A stretch of 51,315 nucleotides of DNA from Acidimicrobiia bacterium (GTDB lineage: Bacteria; Actinomycetota; Acidimicrobiia; Spongiisociales; Spongiisociaceae): the NCBI GenBank assembly GCA_011523635.1, contig WTGI01000015.1:1-51315 (forward strand), read 5' to 3'. Shown here piece by piece: positions 42,886-50,969 of the stretch. Position 1 is the first letter of the stretch, and each line of letters opens with the position of its first letter. The translations under genes were made by a program, and so were the position numbers. The notes under the pieces are model-generated. The model did no database searches, was not told the DNA's origin, and saw nothing but the letters and a program-made list of their open reading frames with translations.

Positions 42886-44016
42886 TCAGAGGCCGGCGGC
42901 CTCGTCGATCACGGCCAGGAACCGGTCGATGTCCTCCCGGTTGTTGAAAACGTGCGGATCCACCCGGAGCACGTCCGCGTAGTGCCAGCCGTCAACACCT
43001 CTCCTCCGCATCAGGTCGCACACCTCTCTGGGGCGTTCCATTCGCACGGCCACTATCCCGGCCCTCGCATCGGCATCGGGCAGCGTGTGGAGGTCGAGAC
43101 CGCGGGATAGCAACCCGTCGATGCAGTACCCGGCCAGATCCAGCACATACTGCTCGACCTCGGCCATGCCGACGCCCGTCAGGATTTCGAGCCCCGGGAG
43201 GGTGGCGGCCAGCCCGAGAAGCGGCGGAGCGCCCAGGCGGAACCGATCCGCGCCGGGCTTGGGATCCAACCCGCCTCCGGGCCACGACGGGTAGTCGTAC
43301 GAGAACCCGGTGATCCCGGCTCGGGGAGGGAGGCGGTCGACGTAGCGCCGGTCGGCATACAGGAACCCGACCCCGGCCGATCCCAGCAGCCATTTCATGG
43401 CGCCGCAGGCGAGGAAGTGGACCCCCGACCGATGCACGTCTATCTCCACGGCGCCGGCCGACTGCATGGCGTCCACGATGAGCGCCGCGCCGTGCTCGGC
43501 TGCCAGCGTCCCCAGCGCGTCCAGATCGTGGCGGAACCCCGTCATGTGACACACATGTGACACGCTCACCGCGATGGTGTCGTGGTCGATGGCCTCGGCT
43601 AGGTCGTCGATGTGGACCGCTCCGTCCCGTGGCGCCACGAAGCGGCAGTGGACCGACTCGCGTGCCGGCAGCATCCATGGATACACCGAGGAGGGGTAGG
43701 TGAGGGTGTCGAAGACCACATTGGATCCGGGGAACCCGTCGAGTATCTCCACCGCCAGATTGGAGCCGGCGCCTGTGCAATCGGTGACGACCACCTCGTC
43801 GGGTTCGGCCCCGATCAGCGACCCGAACAGATCCTGTACCCGGCGGTACTCCTGGTCGAGCCGGTCATAACGGTCCTTGGGGTCGTACGTGACCTCCTCT
43901 ACGAACCGCGCCACGGCTTCGCGGGCGGGGATCGAGGCGGGCGCCAGGCCGCCGCTGAACAGGTAGGCGCGCTCGGCCAGCACCGGGAACAGCGCGCGGA
44001 TCTCCGACTGGTTCAT
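42886..44016 (-). CDS. Class V aminotransferase (cysteine desulfurase / isopenicillin N epimerase-like)
   Basis: The 376-residue protein has the PLP Asp in ALIVDAMQSAGAVEIDV and the Schiff-base Lys in FLACGAMKWLLGSAGVGFLY; the family's late FNNREDIDRFLAVIDE is present. It could be a desulfurase, epimerase or kynureninase-like enzyme; no SufS-type active Cys loop is seen, so desulfurase is less likely. A ribosome site GAAGG precedes ATG 44016. It lies after RraA and phosphotriesterase copy 2 on the same strand. Confidence 0.9.
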   Translation of the reverse strand: MNQSEIRALFPVLAERAYLFSGGLAPASIPAREAVARFVEEVTYDPKDRYDRLDQEYRRVQDLFGSLIGAEPDEVVVTDCTGAGSNLAVEILDGFPGSNVVFDTLTYPSSVYPWMLPARESVHCRFVAPRDGAVHIDDLAEAIDHDTIAVSVSHVCHMTGFRHDLDALGTLAAEHGAALIVDAMQSAGAVEIDVHRSGVHFLACGAMKWLLGSAGVGFLYADRRYVDRLPPRAGITGFSYDYPSWPGGGLDPKPGADRFRLGAPPLLGLAATLPGLEILTGVGMAEVEQYVLDLAGYCIDGLLSRGLDLHTLPDADARAGIVAVRMERPREVCDLMRRRGVDGWHYADVLRVDPHVFNNREDIDRFLAVIDEAAGL

Positions 44017-44100
44017 GGGCCAACCTTCAAGCGGTCTCTGTGTGCCGGACGCGGTGGCGGACACCGGTCGGACGACGCCCACACCGCGCCTGCCACACCT

Positions 44101-44859
44101 CTACCCGCTGTTCCGGGCGCCGCGCCGCCGGCCTATCTCCAACCGCAACCGGGCGACGACCGAGCGAAACTCGGACGATGCCTCCGAGAACCCCTTCCTG
44201 GTCTTGGCGCCGGGTCCGTTCAGGTAGTCCAGGACGATCGCCTCGGCGGCTACGAATTCGGCGGCGGCCTCCGCCACCTCGGTTGCGATGTTCCCGGGGA
44301 TGCTGGTCACTCCGTTCAAGTCGCCGTGCAGCAGGTCGCCCTGGTTGACGACCAGGCCACCCACGCGGACCTGCTGCCCGACATGGAGGGTGCGGCAGTA
44401 ACCGTGGGCGCTGATGGTCGACCCGGTGAAGACCGGGAAGTCCAGAGCCCTTACCTGGTCCAGGTCCCGCCCGGCGCCGTTGGTCACCAGCCCCACAGCC
44501 CCGAAGGTCCGGTAGGTGGTGCACATGATCTCCCCGAACACCGCCGCGGCCGGCGGATCGTCGAGGTCCTGGTAGACGACCACTGGGGGACCTCCGAGCC
44601 TTTCGAACAGTTCGATCTGATCCTCGAGAGATCCGTAGACGTCGGTTGCCGACGGCTCGCCCGCCGAGCGGAAGGCGGCGGTGGCGGCCAGACCGACCAT
44701 CGGCGGCATCTCGGGAAAGGCAGAACGGATCCGATGATCCATGTAGCCCTGGTCCCGGGGTCTGACATCGAACAACTCGATCACGTTGCAGATGGTGGGC
44801 GTGTCGAACCGCCGGAGCAGGTCGAGGGTTGAAGCGGCGACCGGCGTCGAGTCCAGCAT
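44101..44859 (-). CDS. RraA/HMG-aldolase family protein
   Basis: The 252-residue protein has landmarks of the RraA-like superfamily: DTPTICNVIELFDVRP, VTNGAGRDLDQVRAL with the Arg-Asp pair, and VNQGDLLHGDLNGV with the second Asp. Members without a ribonuclease partner are often aldolases or decarboxylases of 4-hydroxy-4-methyl-2-oxoglutarate type. It has about 45 residues beyond the core at the C-terminus. It lies between phosphotriesterase copy 2 and a class V aminotransferase and is probably co-transcribed with both. Confidence 0.88.
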   Translation of the reverse strand: MLDSTPVAASTLDLLRRFDTPTICNVIELFDVRPRDQGYMDHRIRSAFPEMPPMVGLAATAAFRSAGEPSATDVYGSLEDQIELFERLGGPPVVVYQDLDDPPAAAVFGEIMCTTYRTFGAVGLVTNGAGRDLDQVRALDFPVFTGSTISAHGYCRTLHVGQQVRVGGLVVNQGDLLHGDLNGVTSIPGNIATEVAEAAAEFVAAEAIVLDYLNGPGAKTRKGFSEASSEFRSVVARLRLEIGRRRGARNSG

Positions 44860-44964
44860 CTCTACTCCCTATCTCTATCGGACGCCCGGCCCCAGCGAGC
44901 GGAGCGCCATTCCCGGCCCATCAGGACTGCTCCACTGGTCTGTGCCTGCGCATCGGCTCGGTTG

Positions 44965-46014
44965 TCAGGCGGGTGACTCTTCGGCAAGAGTCAGCACCCG
45001 GCGCGGGTTCTCGATCAGAATCTTGTTGATGATGTCGCGGGGTACGCCATCCCTGCTCAGCGTGGGGATGATCACGTTCATGATGTGGTCGTAGCCGGGC
45101 CCTCCGAAGCTGGACAGCCGCGCCTTGAGCCCGATGTCATGGGAGAACAGCAACTGGTCTTCGTGACCCTCGGAGATCATCCACTCGACGGCTCCGACCC
45201 GATCGGCGTCGGAGACGTAAACCCCTTCGGTCGGGCATGGGTGCCCGAAGCCATCGAGTTCGAAGAAAGTGCCGTACTCGGCAACCCGCTTCATGTAGCT
45301 GCGGTCGCCGGTGGTCAGGTCCATGTGGCCGGCGATGACCCTGGTGGGATGCACCCCCATCTCCTTGACCAGCAGGTCCAGGATGTCGGGCATCAGCCTC
45401 TGCTCATGCAAGGCGTGGATCTGGATCGCGGCGCCCGTAGCGTGGTGGGTGATGGCGGCGGCTCTCAAGGCCTTCCACTCGGAGGGAGCGACCGGATCCG
45501 ACGTCCCGATCTCCCCGATCAGCCCGCAACGGATCTCGGTGCCGTCCGCACCCTCGGTGATGTCCCGGATCATGCCCTCCGCCATCTCGTGCTCCGTCAT
45601 CGACTCGACGTACCAGGGCTGGGCGTGGTGGACGTAGTACCCGGTACCCGAGATGATGTTGACCCCGACATCGTCGGCGATCTTGCGCAACCCCCACACG
45701 TCCCTGCCGAGACCGAGGTCCGAGGAGTCCACGACGGTTCCGCCCAGCGCCATCTTGAAACGCCTCACCTCCATGGCGGTGAGGTACCAGTCGGTGTTGA
45801 TCAGGTTGTCCCGGTTGTGGTAGGGGAACTCCCTGAGCAGGGCCGCGTTCTGGGCGGTCACCGGCATGTACGCGTCCGATCCCAGGCCGCGATGGCTCTC
45901 CTCCAGGAACCACATCAGGCACGTGAACAGCAGATGCTCGTGCATGAGGGTGATGCCGAGCCGGTCGGGCTCGACGGGGCCGTTGACGGTGATCACCTTG
46001 CCCTGATCCTTCAC
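44965..46014 (-). CDS. Phosphotriesterase-family metal hydrolase, copy 2
   Basis: The 349-residue protein is a close paralogue of 17982-19028, with long identical stretches such as GLGRDVWGLRKIADDVG and HATGAAIQIHALHEQRLMP. All ligands are kept: HEH, IGEIGTSDP, IQIHALHEQ, VIAGHMDL and LFSHDIGLK. GTG 46014 was chosen because GGGAGG is five bases upstream and the start lines up with the MKETGK start of copy 1. Unlike copy 1 it is not followed by BMC genes but by RraA and class V aminotransferase genes. Confidence 0.92.
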   Translation of the reverse strand: MKDQGKVITVNGPVEPDRLGITLMHEHLLFTCLMWFLEESHRGLGSDAYMPVTAQNAALLREFPYHNRDNLINTDWYLTAMEVRRFKMALGGTVVDSSDLGLGRDVWGLRKIADDVGVNIISGTGYYVHHAQPWYVESMTEHEMAEGMIRDITEGADGTEIRCGLIGEIGTSDPVAPSEWKALRAAAITHHATGAAIQIHALHEQRLMPDILDLLVKEMGVHPTRVIAGHMDLTTGDRSYMKRVAEYGTFFELDGFGHPCPTEGVYVSDADRVGAVEWMISEGHEDQLLFSHDIGLKARLSSFGGPGYDHIMNVIIPTLSRDGVPRDIINKILIENPRRVLTLAEESPA

Positions 46015-46050
46015 GGCAACCTCCCTCGCCACGGTCCTGCCGGCACCAGA

Positions 46051-46074
46051 CGACAATCGACGGTCTGCTTGTCG
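46051..46074. promoter_or_regulatory. Inverted repeat upstream of phosphotriesterase copy 2
   Basis: CGACAA at 46051-46056 and TTGTCG at 46069-46074 form a 6-base inverted repeat with a 12-base spacer, about 40 bases upstream of the GTG start. It is a possible operator only; no matching repeat was seen before copy 1. Confidence 0.25.
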
Positions 46075-46150
46075 AATACAGGATCCTGCACCCCGGCGGT
46101 ACTCCTCTCCCGTCGGAGCGTACAGCAATCGGGCAGATCGTGGGCTGCGT

Positions 46151-46255
46151 CTACGGCACTCGGGCTATGACCGCTCGGGCTTCGCCGAGGGTTGCGGTCC
46201 GGTCGGGGTCCTTCGCGATGAGGTCTCTCGTCCCGGTGATGCCGTACCCGATCCA
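46151..46255 (-). pseudogene. C-terminal remnant of the unknown 271-residue family (copy 3)
   Basis: The minus strand reads YGITGTRDLIAKDPDRTATL followed by GEARAVIARVP and TAG at 46151. This matches the last residues of the paralogues, LREFIAKDPYRPVTLSEARA in the 47365-48180 gene and RERVVRDPYQVLTLSEARG in the 15495-16310 gene. No start or upstream domain remains, so it is a decayed copy. It lies just upstream of phosphotriesterase copy 2, echoing the pairing seen in the other two loci. Confidence 0.65.
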
Positions 46256-46310
46256 AGGAGCCGATGCCCGGCTGCGCCGGGTAGGCGGGCGCAGCCTCCC
46301 GCATCCGGCT

Positions 46311-47006
46311 TCAGCTACTCGGCCTTCCCACCGCCTCCTGGCCGGTGTGGCGCGGCTCCTTCATGCGGATGAAGGCCAACCCGATCAGAAACACCCAGGC
46401 GACCTGGAGCAGCAGGATGCCGCTTCCGACCTGATACAGGCGGATCACGTCCCCGCCTCCGAGCAATGCGATCAGCAGGAGGCACGCACCAAGGATGCCC
46501 GGTATCACTCCGAGAACGGTGGCCACCGCCCGATCTGGTCCCAACAAGCGAACGTTCACCGATCCCAGTGCGAACATCCCCACGCCGATCATTGTGAACG
46601 AGATCCCAAAGGAGACCAGGAGGGTGCCCTCTGTGGTGAACAACTCAGAAACCCCGGATGGCTGTTGCTCGCGGTCAAGATGCGTGGTCAAGAAGTGAGA
46701 GAAAGTCCACGAGATGGCCTCCGACACCAACCCCAGCACCAGTACCACCAGCCCCGCTTGCCTGAGATAGGCGACGCTCTGCCCGTCTCGGAGTACCCGC
46801 TCCATACCGATCATTCCCAGTAGAAAAGCAACAGAAACGAATATGCCGCCATCCGCTATCAGGTGAGACAATGCGGTATCCAAACCCTCATCGGGTTCCA
46901 GCGCAAGAACAACGAGGATACCAAGTGGGACACTTAGGACGGTCCCAATCACCAGTAACCAACCTACGGCTTTTGTGAAGGTTGGTCGGTCGGTGACCCC
47001 TGCCAC
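46311..47006 (-). CDS. Integral membrane protein of unknown function
   Basis: The 231-residue protein has about six hydrophobic segments (for example AVGWLLVIGTVLSVPLGILV, GGIFVSVAFLLGMIGM, AGLVVLVLGLVSEAISW and GVIPGILGACLLLIALL). Gly and Ala codons are less GC-biased than in neighbours, which may indicate foreign origin. I do not recognise the family. The start could be GTG 47006 or TTG 47009, both after AGGGGG. It sits between two decayed gene fragments. Confidence 0.7.
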   Translation of the reverse strand: MAGVTDRPTFTKAVGWLLVIGTVLSVPLGILVVLALEPDEGLDTALSHLIADGGIFVSVAFLLGMIGMERVLRDGQSVAYLRQAGLVVLVLGLVSEAISWTFSHFLTTHLDREQQPSGVSELFTTEGTLLVSFGISFTMIGVGMFALGSVNVRLLGPDRAVATVLGVIPGILGACLLLIALLGGGDVIRLYQVGSGILLLQVAWVFLIGLAFIRMKEPRHTGQEAVGRPSS

Positions 47007-47018
47007 CAAGGCCCCCTT

Positions 47019-47285
47019 TCAGAGACCCGCTTCCCCAGAGTCAACCCACATCTGGAGGCTGCGGTTCAAGACCCCTACCAACTCTGCCGACCGGTAAGTA
47101 TAGCAACGGGCCACCGCACGCGCCCTGGCCAGTCCGGCTGCGGCGTCCTCGAACCGAGGTTTGGTGGAGTTACACGACCCTGGTGCCTGAACAGGACACC
47201 CGCGATCGCCGCATGGGCACCTTCCGGCTTGGCCATGGCCGGACATCGTGTAGATGGATCCACAACACCCGTAGTAACTGGACAA
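47019..47285 (-). pseudogene. Possible IS21 IstA-type transposase remnant
   Basis: An 88-residue open stretch includes RFEDAAAGLARARAVARCYT and then YRSAELVGVLNRSL, which weakly resembles the C-terminal helix of IS21 IstA proteins (..EAACARAL..G..SYRSVKSIL). The first 40 residues are Cys/Gly-rich with no character. It lies in a 359-base gap between two genes. The match is weak and this may be non-coding. Confidence 0.25.
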
Positions 47286-47364
47286 GCCATGTCCCTCCGC
47301 AAAGGTAGGGCGAGTGGTCTCTCCCGACCCCCCTCCGCCGGGAGGTAGGCGGAGGTCTGCAGCA

Positions 47365-48180
47365 CTAAGGCCTGAGCACCTCCGCGAGCACGGCCCGCGC
47401 CTCGCTGAGCGTTACAGGTCGGTAGGGATCCTTGGCGATGAACTCCCGCAGTTGGGAAATGGTGAAGCCGTCGCCGCCGTAAGCCCGGTCGGCGTCGGTG
47501 AGCTCCTGGGGCTCCAGGACCGCTCCCGGGGTGTGGGTTGCCACGAACTCCATGGACTTGGTGCCCGGCGGGGCGTAACCGATCCACATCGAGCCGATGT
47601 CGGGCCTCGGCAGGTAGTAGGGCTCGACCTCCCCATAACCGGCCTCCCGGACGGCGTCGGAACAGCGTTCGGCCAGGTCATAAGGGTGGATCTCGGTCAG
47701 CAGGAAGTCATGGAAGTGCTCGATGTCCGGATCTCGCATCTTCCCGAGCATCTCCTGCCAGTGTTCCGAGGCGAAGTAGCGGTCGATGGCGTCGTGGTCG
47801 GAGTCGTTGATCCGCCTCGGGGCCACCTCTCCGAGGTAGGACCGCTCGCCGGCGTCGCCGAGCAGGACGGTGCTGCCGTCGGGATCGGGCCCGATGAGTG
47901 CGTCGTCCCCGTACGTCCACATCAGGAAGAAGGAGGGGCGGTCTGCGGTGTAGTACTTGACGAGTCCCCGGTTGCCCACCACGGCGTGGCCCACGTTGAC
48001 CACATCCTTTCCCATGGCGGCCAGGTACCGGTCGAACAGGAACTCCAGGGTCACCGGGTGGACACTCGTGGAGAGCATCACCTCATGGAGGGTCAGGTCG
48101 GATCGGCGCATCAAATCGATGTTCTCCGCCCAGTAGTCGGAACGGAAGAAGGTGATCAGCTCCTCGACCGTGGATGTCAT
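47365..48180 (-). CDS. Protein of unknown family, copy 2
   Basis: The 271-residue paralogue of 15495-16310 has identical length and matching blocks: FFRSDYWAEN, SVHPVTLEFLFDRYL, NVGHAVVGNRG, ERSYLGEVAPRR, IEHFHDFLLTEIHPYDLA, RPDIGSMWIGYAPPG and HTPGAVLEPQELTDADRAYG. The family is not one I recognise. His residues in EHFH and HP.DLA are kept in both copies. It follows a threonine-synthase-like gene in an operon that begins with phosphotriesterase copy 4. GAGGAG precedes ATG 48180. Confidence 0.87.
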   Translation of the reverse strand: MTSTVEELITFFRSDYWAENIDLMRRSDLTLHEVMLSTSVHPVTLEFLFDRYLAAMGKDVVNVGHAVVGNRGLVKYYTADRPSFFLMWTYGDDALIGPDPDGSTVLLGDAGERSYLGEVAPRRINDSDHDAIDRYFASEHWQEMLGKMRDPDIEHFHDFLLTEIHPYDLAERCSDAVREAGYGEVEPYYLPRPDIGSMWIGYAPPGTKSMEFVATHTPGAVLEPQELTDADRAYGGDGFTISQLREFIAKDPYRPVTLSEARAVLAEVLRP

Positions 48181-48204
48181 CTCAACTGCTCCTCGCGCGC
48201 CCGG

Positions 48205-49422
48205 TCACTGCCCGGACATCAGCCCGTCTAGGACGGCTTGTCCCGGATTGACGAGTTCCTCGCCGGGAACTCTGCCCGACAATACTTCGGGCCACTTCGG
48301 CCCGGCGCCCGTTATGCAGCAAACCACGAAGTCGCCGGGTTCGATCACTCCCTGGCGCGCCAACTCCCAGGCGCCGGCGAGGGCGGCGGCCGAGGCCGGC
48401 TCGGGGCTCACCCCCACCCTGGCAGCCCGATGGAGGGCCTCGAAGATGGCCGCGTCGGTGACTTCGACCGCGGTCCCGCCCGAGTCGCGGATCGCCTGGA
48501 GCGCGATCCGCCCGCCGGTGTCGTCAGCAATGGAGAGCGCCGCTGTGTCGGGACCAGGATGTACCGGAACGTCGTCCAACCCCTTCTCGATGGCCTCCAC
48601 GATCGGGTTGGCGCCCGCCGCCTGCACCCCGTGCACCCGGGGAAGCGACTCGGTCAGACCGAGGCGGTATAGCTCCTGGAAGCCCTTCCAGGGGCCGTAC
48701 AGGCCATCGCCGGCGGCCACGGGGAACAGGTAGTGATCCGGCGCCCGTCCCAGAGACAGCACCGCGTCATAGGCCATGGTCTTGTATCCCTCCACTCCGT
48801 ACGGCGTCGATACGGGCATGGGGGTCATGTAGGTCGAGGGGTACCAGCCGTGTTCTTCTACGAAGGCCTGGAGCGGAGGCTTGCGGTTCATCTCCACGAC
48901 CACGGTCGCCCCGAACAGGCGCATCCAGTCCCTTTGTGTCTTGGGTGCCCGAGGGTCGGCCAGTACCACGCAGCGCATTCCGGCCCGGGCCGCGTAGGCG
49001 GCGGCGCTCATGCCGTGGTTGCCGGTGGTGGAGCACACCACCCCTTCGAAGCCGAGCTGCCGGGCCATGGAAATCGAGACCGAATGGAAGCGGTCCTTGA
49101 ATGCGTAGGTGGGGTTGACGGTCTCGTTCTGGAGGTAGAGGAAGGGCAGCGGGTTCGCGCCGCTACGGGGAACCCTGATCATGGGCGTGCCGCCCTCCCC
49201 GAGGGTGATCCTCTCGGCGCCAGCGGGGAGCGGGAGGAGTTCGGCGTAGCGCCACACTGACGCCGACCGCCGTGCCCACCTTTCCAGAGACACGACCGAG
49301 CGGACCGCCGCCTCGTTGTACATCACCTCGAGGGCCTCGCCACATGCCGGGCAGCCCCGGAAATAGGCGCCCAGGTCGTAGTCGACCGCGCACCTGATGC
49401 ACCGCAGGCCTTTTGCGAACAT
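48205..49422 (-). CDS. Threonine-synthase-like PLP enzyme with N-terminal zinc ribbon
   Basis: The 405-residue protein has a zinc ribbon (Cys8, Cys11, Cys24, Cys27) followed by a fold-type II PLP domain: Lys109 in NPTYAFKDR, the CSTTGNHGMSAAAYAARAGM phosphate and substrate region, and a late CCITGAGPKWPEVL. True threonine synthases have NPTGSFKDR and SSGN; here YAFKDR and TTGN depart from this, so a diaminopropionate, cysteate or other beta-eliminating enzyme is possible. It lies 61 bases after the PhyH gene. Confidence 0.88.
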   Translation of the reverse strand: MFAKGLRCIRCAVDYDLGAYFRGCPACGEALEVMYNEAAVRSVVSLERWARRSASVWRYAELLPLPAGAERITLGEGGTPMIRVPRSGANPLPFLYLQNETVNPTYAFKDRFHSVSISMARQLGFEGVVCSTTGNHGMSAAAYAARAGMRCVVLADPRAPKTQRDWMRLFGATVVVEMNRKPPLQAFVEEHGWYPSTYMTPMPVSTPYGVEGYKTMAYDAVLSLGRAPDHYLFPVAAGDGLYGPWKGFQELYRLGLTESLPRVHGVQAAGANPIVEAIEKGLDDVPVHPGPDTAALSIADDTGGRIALQAIRDSGGTAVEVTDAAIFEALHRAARVGVSPEPASAAALAGAWELARQGVIEPGDFVVCCITGAGPKWPEVLSGRVPGEELVNPGQAVLDGLMSGQ

Positions 49423-49483
49423 CCTCAGCCCCCGTGACGAACGGCTACGGCGAGGATCGTGGGGCCCGGCGGCAGCGGAAACC

Positions 49484-50434
49484 TCAGCCCGAGGCGGTTG
49501 CCCACGGCTCGACGTTGATCTGGTCGTCCCCCAGCGTGAGCACCGCGTCGGAGGAAAAAGCGTCGATCGGGGTCTCCTGGGTGGAGTACCCGTCCAGCCA
49601 CGAAGTCCGGTAGCCGTCCTCCGACCAGAGGACCGGGAAGAAGTTGTCGTCGAAGTCCTGCTGTCCGGGCGCGAAATAGCGGCTGTAGGCCCGGTGGCGG
49701 ATCCGGGGGTGGTGACGCGAGCTGGCCGGAATCATATGGATGCTGTAGGACCGCCGGATGTTCCCGGGCCGGGTGTTGGGCCCGCTCCCGTGCCATATCC
49801 AGCCGGTGTGGAAAGCGGCCGACCCGGCCCCGAATACCAGCGACACCAGTTCGACCTCCTCCCCCTCGGGGGCGTACTGCTGGACGTAGTCGGTCCATCC
49901 CTCCATCGTGTCGCGGGCGATCTGGGTGGTGCCGGGCGCCGGCTGCGGACCCCACTTGTGGCTGCCCCGCACGTAAACGAGGGTCCCCCCGTCGGCGTAG
50001 GTGTCGTCGAGCGCGATCCAGCAGGTCCAGTTCCACACCGGATCGACCCAGCACATGAAGGCCGCGTCCTGGTGGATGTCGAAGGGCTTGCCACCCTCCG
50101 GCTTGTACATGGCGACATCGGCCCAGAGTCGGGCGCTCGACGCCCCCTCCAGCTGGCAGGCCAGCTTGCCGAACGGCCCCCCGAAGGTGTGCTTGGCCAC
50201 CACCGGATCGGCCCGCCATAGACCGGCCAGCACGCGATGGGCGTCCACGGGGTCCCGGCCCTTCTGCCAGTAGTACTCGTCCGGCCAGTTGACCAGGTCA
50301 TGCTGCCCGTCGAAGATGCGGTCGTACCTCTCCCGCAGCTCCATCACCGCGTCCATGTCTATCAGGTTCTCCACGATCAGGAACCCGTCGTCGCGATATT
50401 GCTGTATCTGCGCTTCGGTGAACTGCTCGATCAC
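49484..50434 (-). CDS. Phytanoyl-CoA dioxygenase-family (Fe(II)/2-oxoglutarate) oxygenase
   Basis: The 316-residue protein has the iron triad HxD in FDIHQDAAF (His121, Asp123) and the distal His in GWIWHGSGPN (about 215), with a 2-oxoglutarate Arg in NIRRSY. The family hydroxylates small molecules, including ectoine, phosphonates and N-methyl compounds. The substrate is not clear. The start is GTG 50434, seven bases after GGGAGG; TTG 50440 is too near to that site. It follows a VOC gene and precedes a PLP enzyme. Confidence 0.92.
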   Translation of the reverse strand: MIEQFTEAQIQQYRDDGFLIVENLIDMDAVMELRERYDRIFDGQHDLVNWPDEYYWQKGRDPVDAHRVLAGLWRADPVVAKHTFGGPFGKLACQLEGASSARLWADVAMYKPEGGKPFDIHQDAAFMCWVDPVWNWTCWIALDDTYADGGTLVYVRGSHKWGPQPAPGTTQIARDTMEGWTDYVQQYAPEGEEVELVSLVFGAGSAAFHTGWIWHGSGPNTRPGNIRRSYSIHMIPASSRHHPRIRHRAYSRYFAPGQQDFDDNFFPVLWSEDGYRTSWLDGYSTQETPIDAFSSDAVLTLGDDQINVEPWATASG

Positions 50435-50560
50435 TACCAATCCTCCCCGGGACCGCCGCCGCTCGCGACTATACCCAGCCGGGCTGGGCGAAGTACCTGG
50501 AAAACGCCTGGTCTGCTGTGGAGAGCAAATGTACGGCTCTCTCCGGCTCGGCCGCCAGGT

Positions 50561-50938
50561 TCAGCCGGCCACCTGGAAGATGACCAAGGGGTTGTTCTCG
50601 GGGTCGGTCAGCTCCACGTAGCGGCCCCACTTCCTGTTCACGAGCTCGCCCACCTCGACGCCGCGGGCGACGAGGCCGTCACGGGCGGCTTCGAGGTCGT
50701 CCACGTGGAAGCCGGCTGCGACCGATCCGCCGACGGCCATGGGCAACTCGGTGGGATGGACCGAGCGGTCGAAGATCTCGACTCCGGGCCCGCCGGCGTC
50801 GAGGTACACGAAGTCCACCCCCTCTTCGTACTCGGGGCCGGGGCTGATCTCGACCACCTTCAACCCGAGGACGTCCCGGTAGAAGGCCAGCATCGCCTCG
50901 AAATCATCCGCGTAGAGCAGTACCGCTCCCAGATTCAT
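50561..50938 (-). CDS. VOC (glyoxalase/dioxygenase-fold) family protein
   Basis: The 125-residue protein has two betaalphabetabetabeta modules: VLLYADDFEAMLAFYRDVLG and VAAGFHVDDLEAARDGLVAR, ending RYVELTDPENNPLVIFQV. It could be a glyoxalase, epimerase, or antibiotic-binding protein; metal ligands include Glu in VEIFD and GRYVEL. AAGGAGGGG lies before ATG 50938. It is 31 bases after the end of phosphotriesterase copy 4. Confidence 0.9.
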   Translation of the reverse strand: MNLGAVLLYADDFEAMLAFYRDVLGLKVVEISPGPEYEEGVDFVYLDAGGPGVEIFDRSVHPTELPMAVGGSVAAGFHVDDLEAARDGLVARGVEVGELVNRKWGRYVELTDPENNPLVIFQVAG

Positions 50939-50969
50939 ATCCCCTCCTTGGTCAGCAAGCCATCCTGGC

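Noticed and set aside
44965-46014. Organophosphate-degrading phosphotriesterase
   Set aside because: The bridging carbamylated Lys is replaced by Glu, as in lactonase and other members of the group, so pesticide-type activity should not be assumed.
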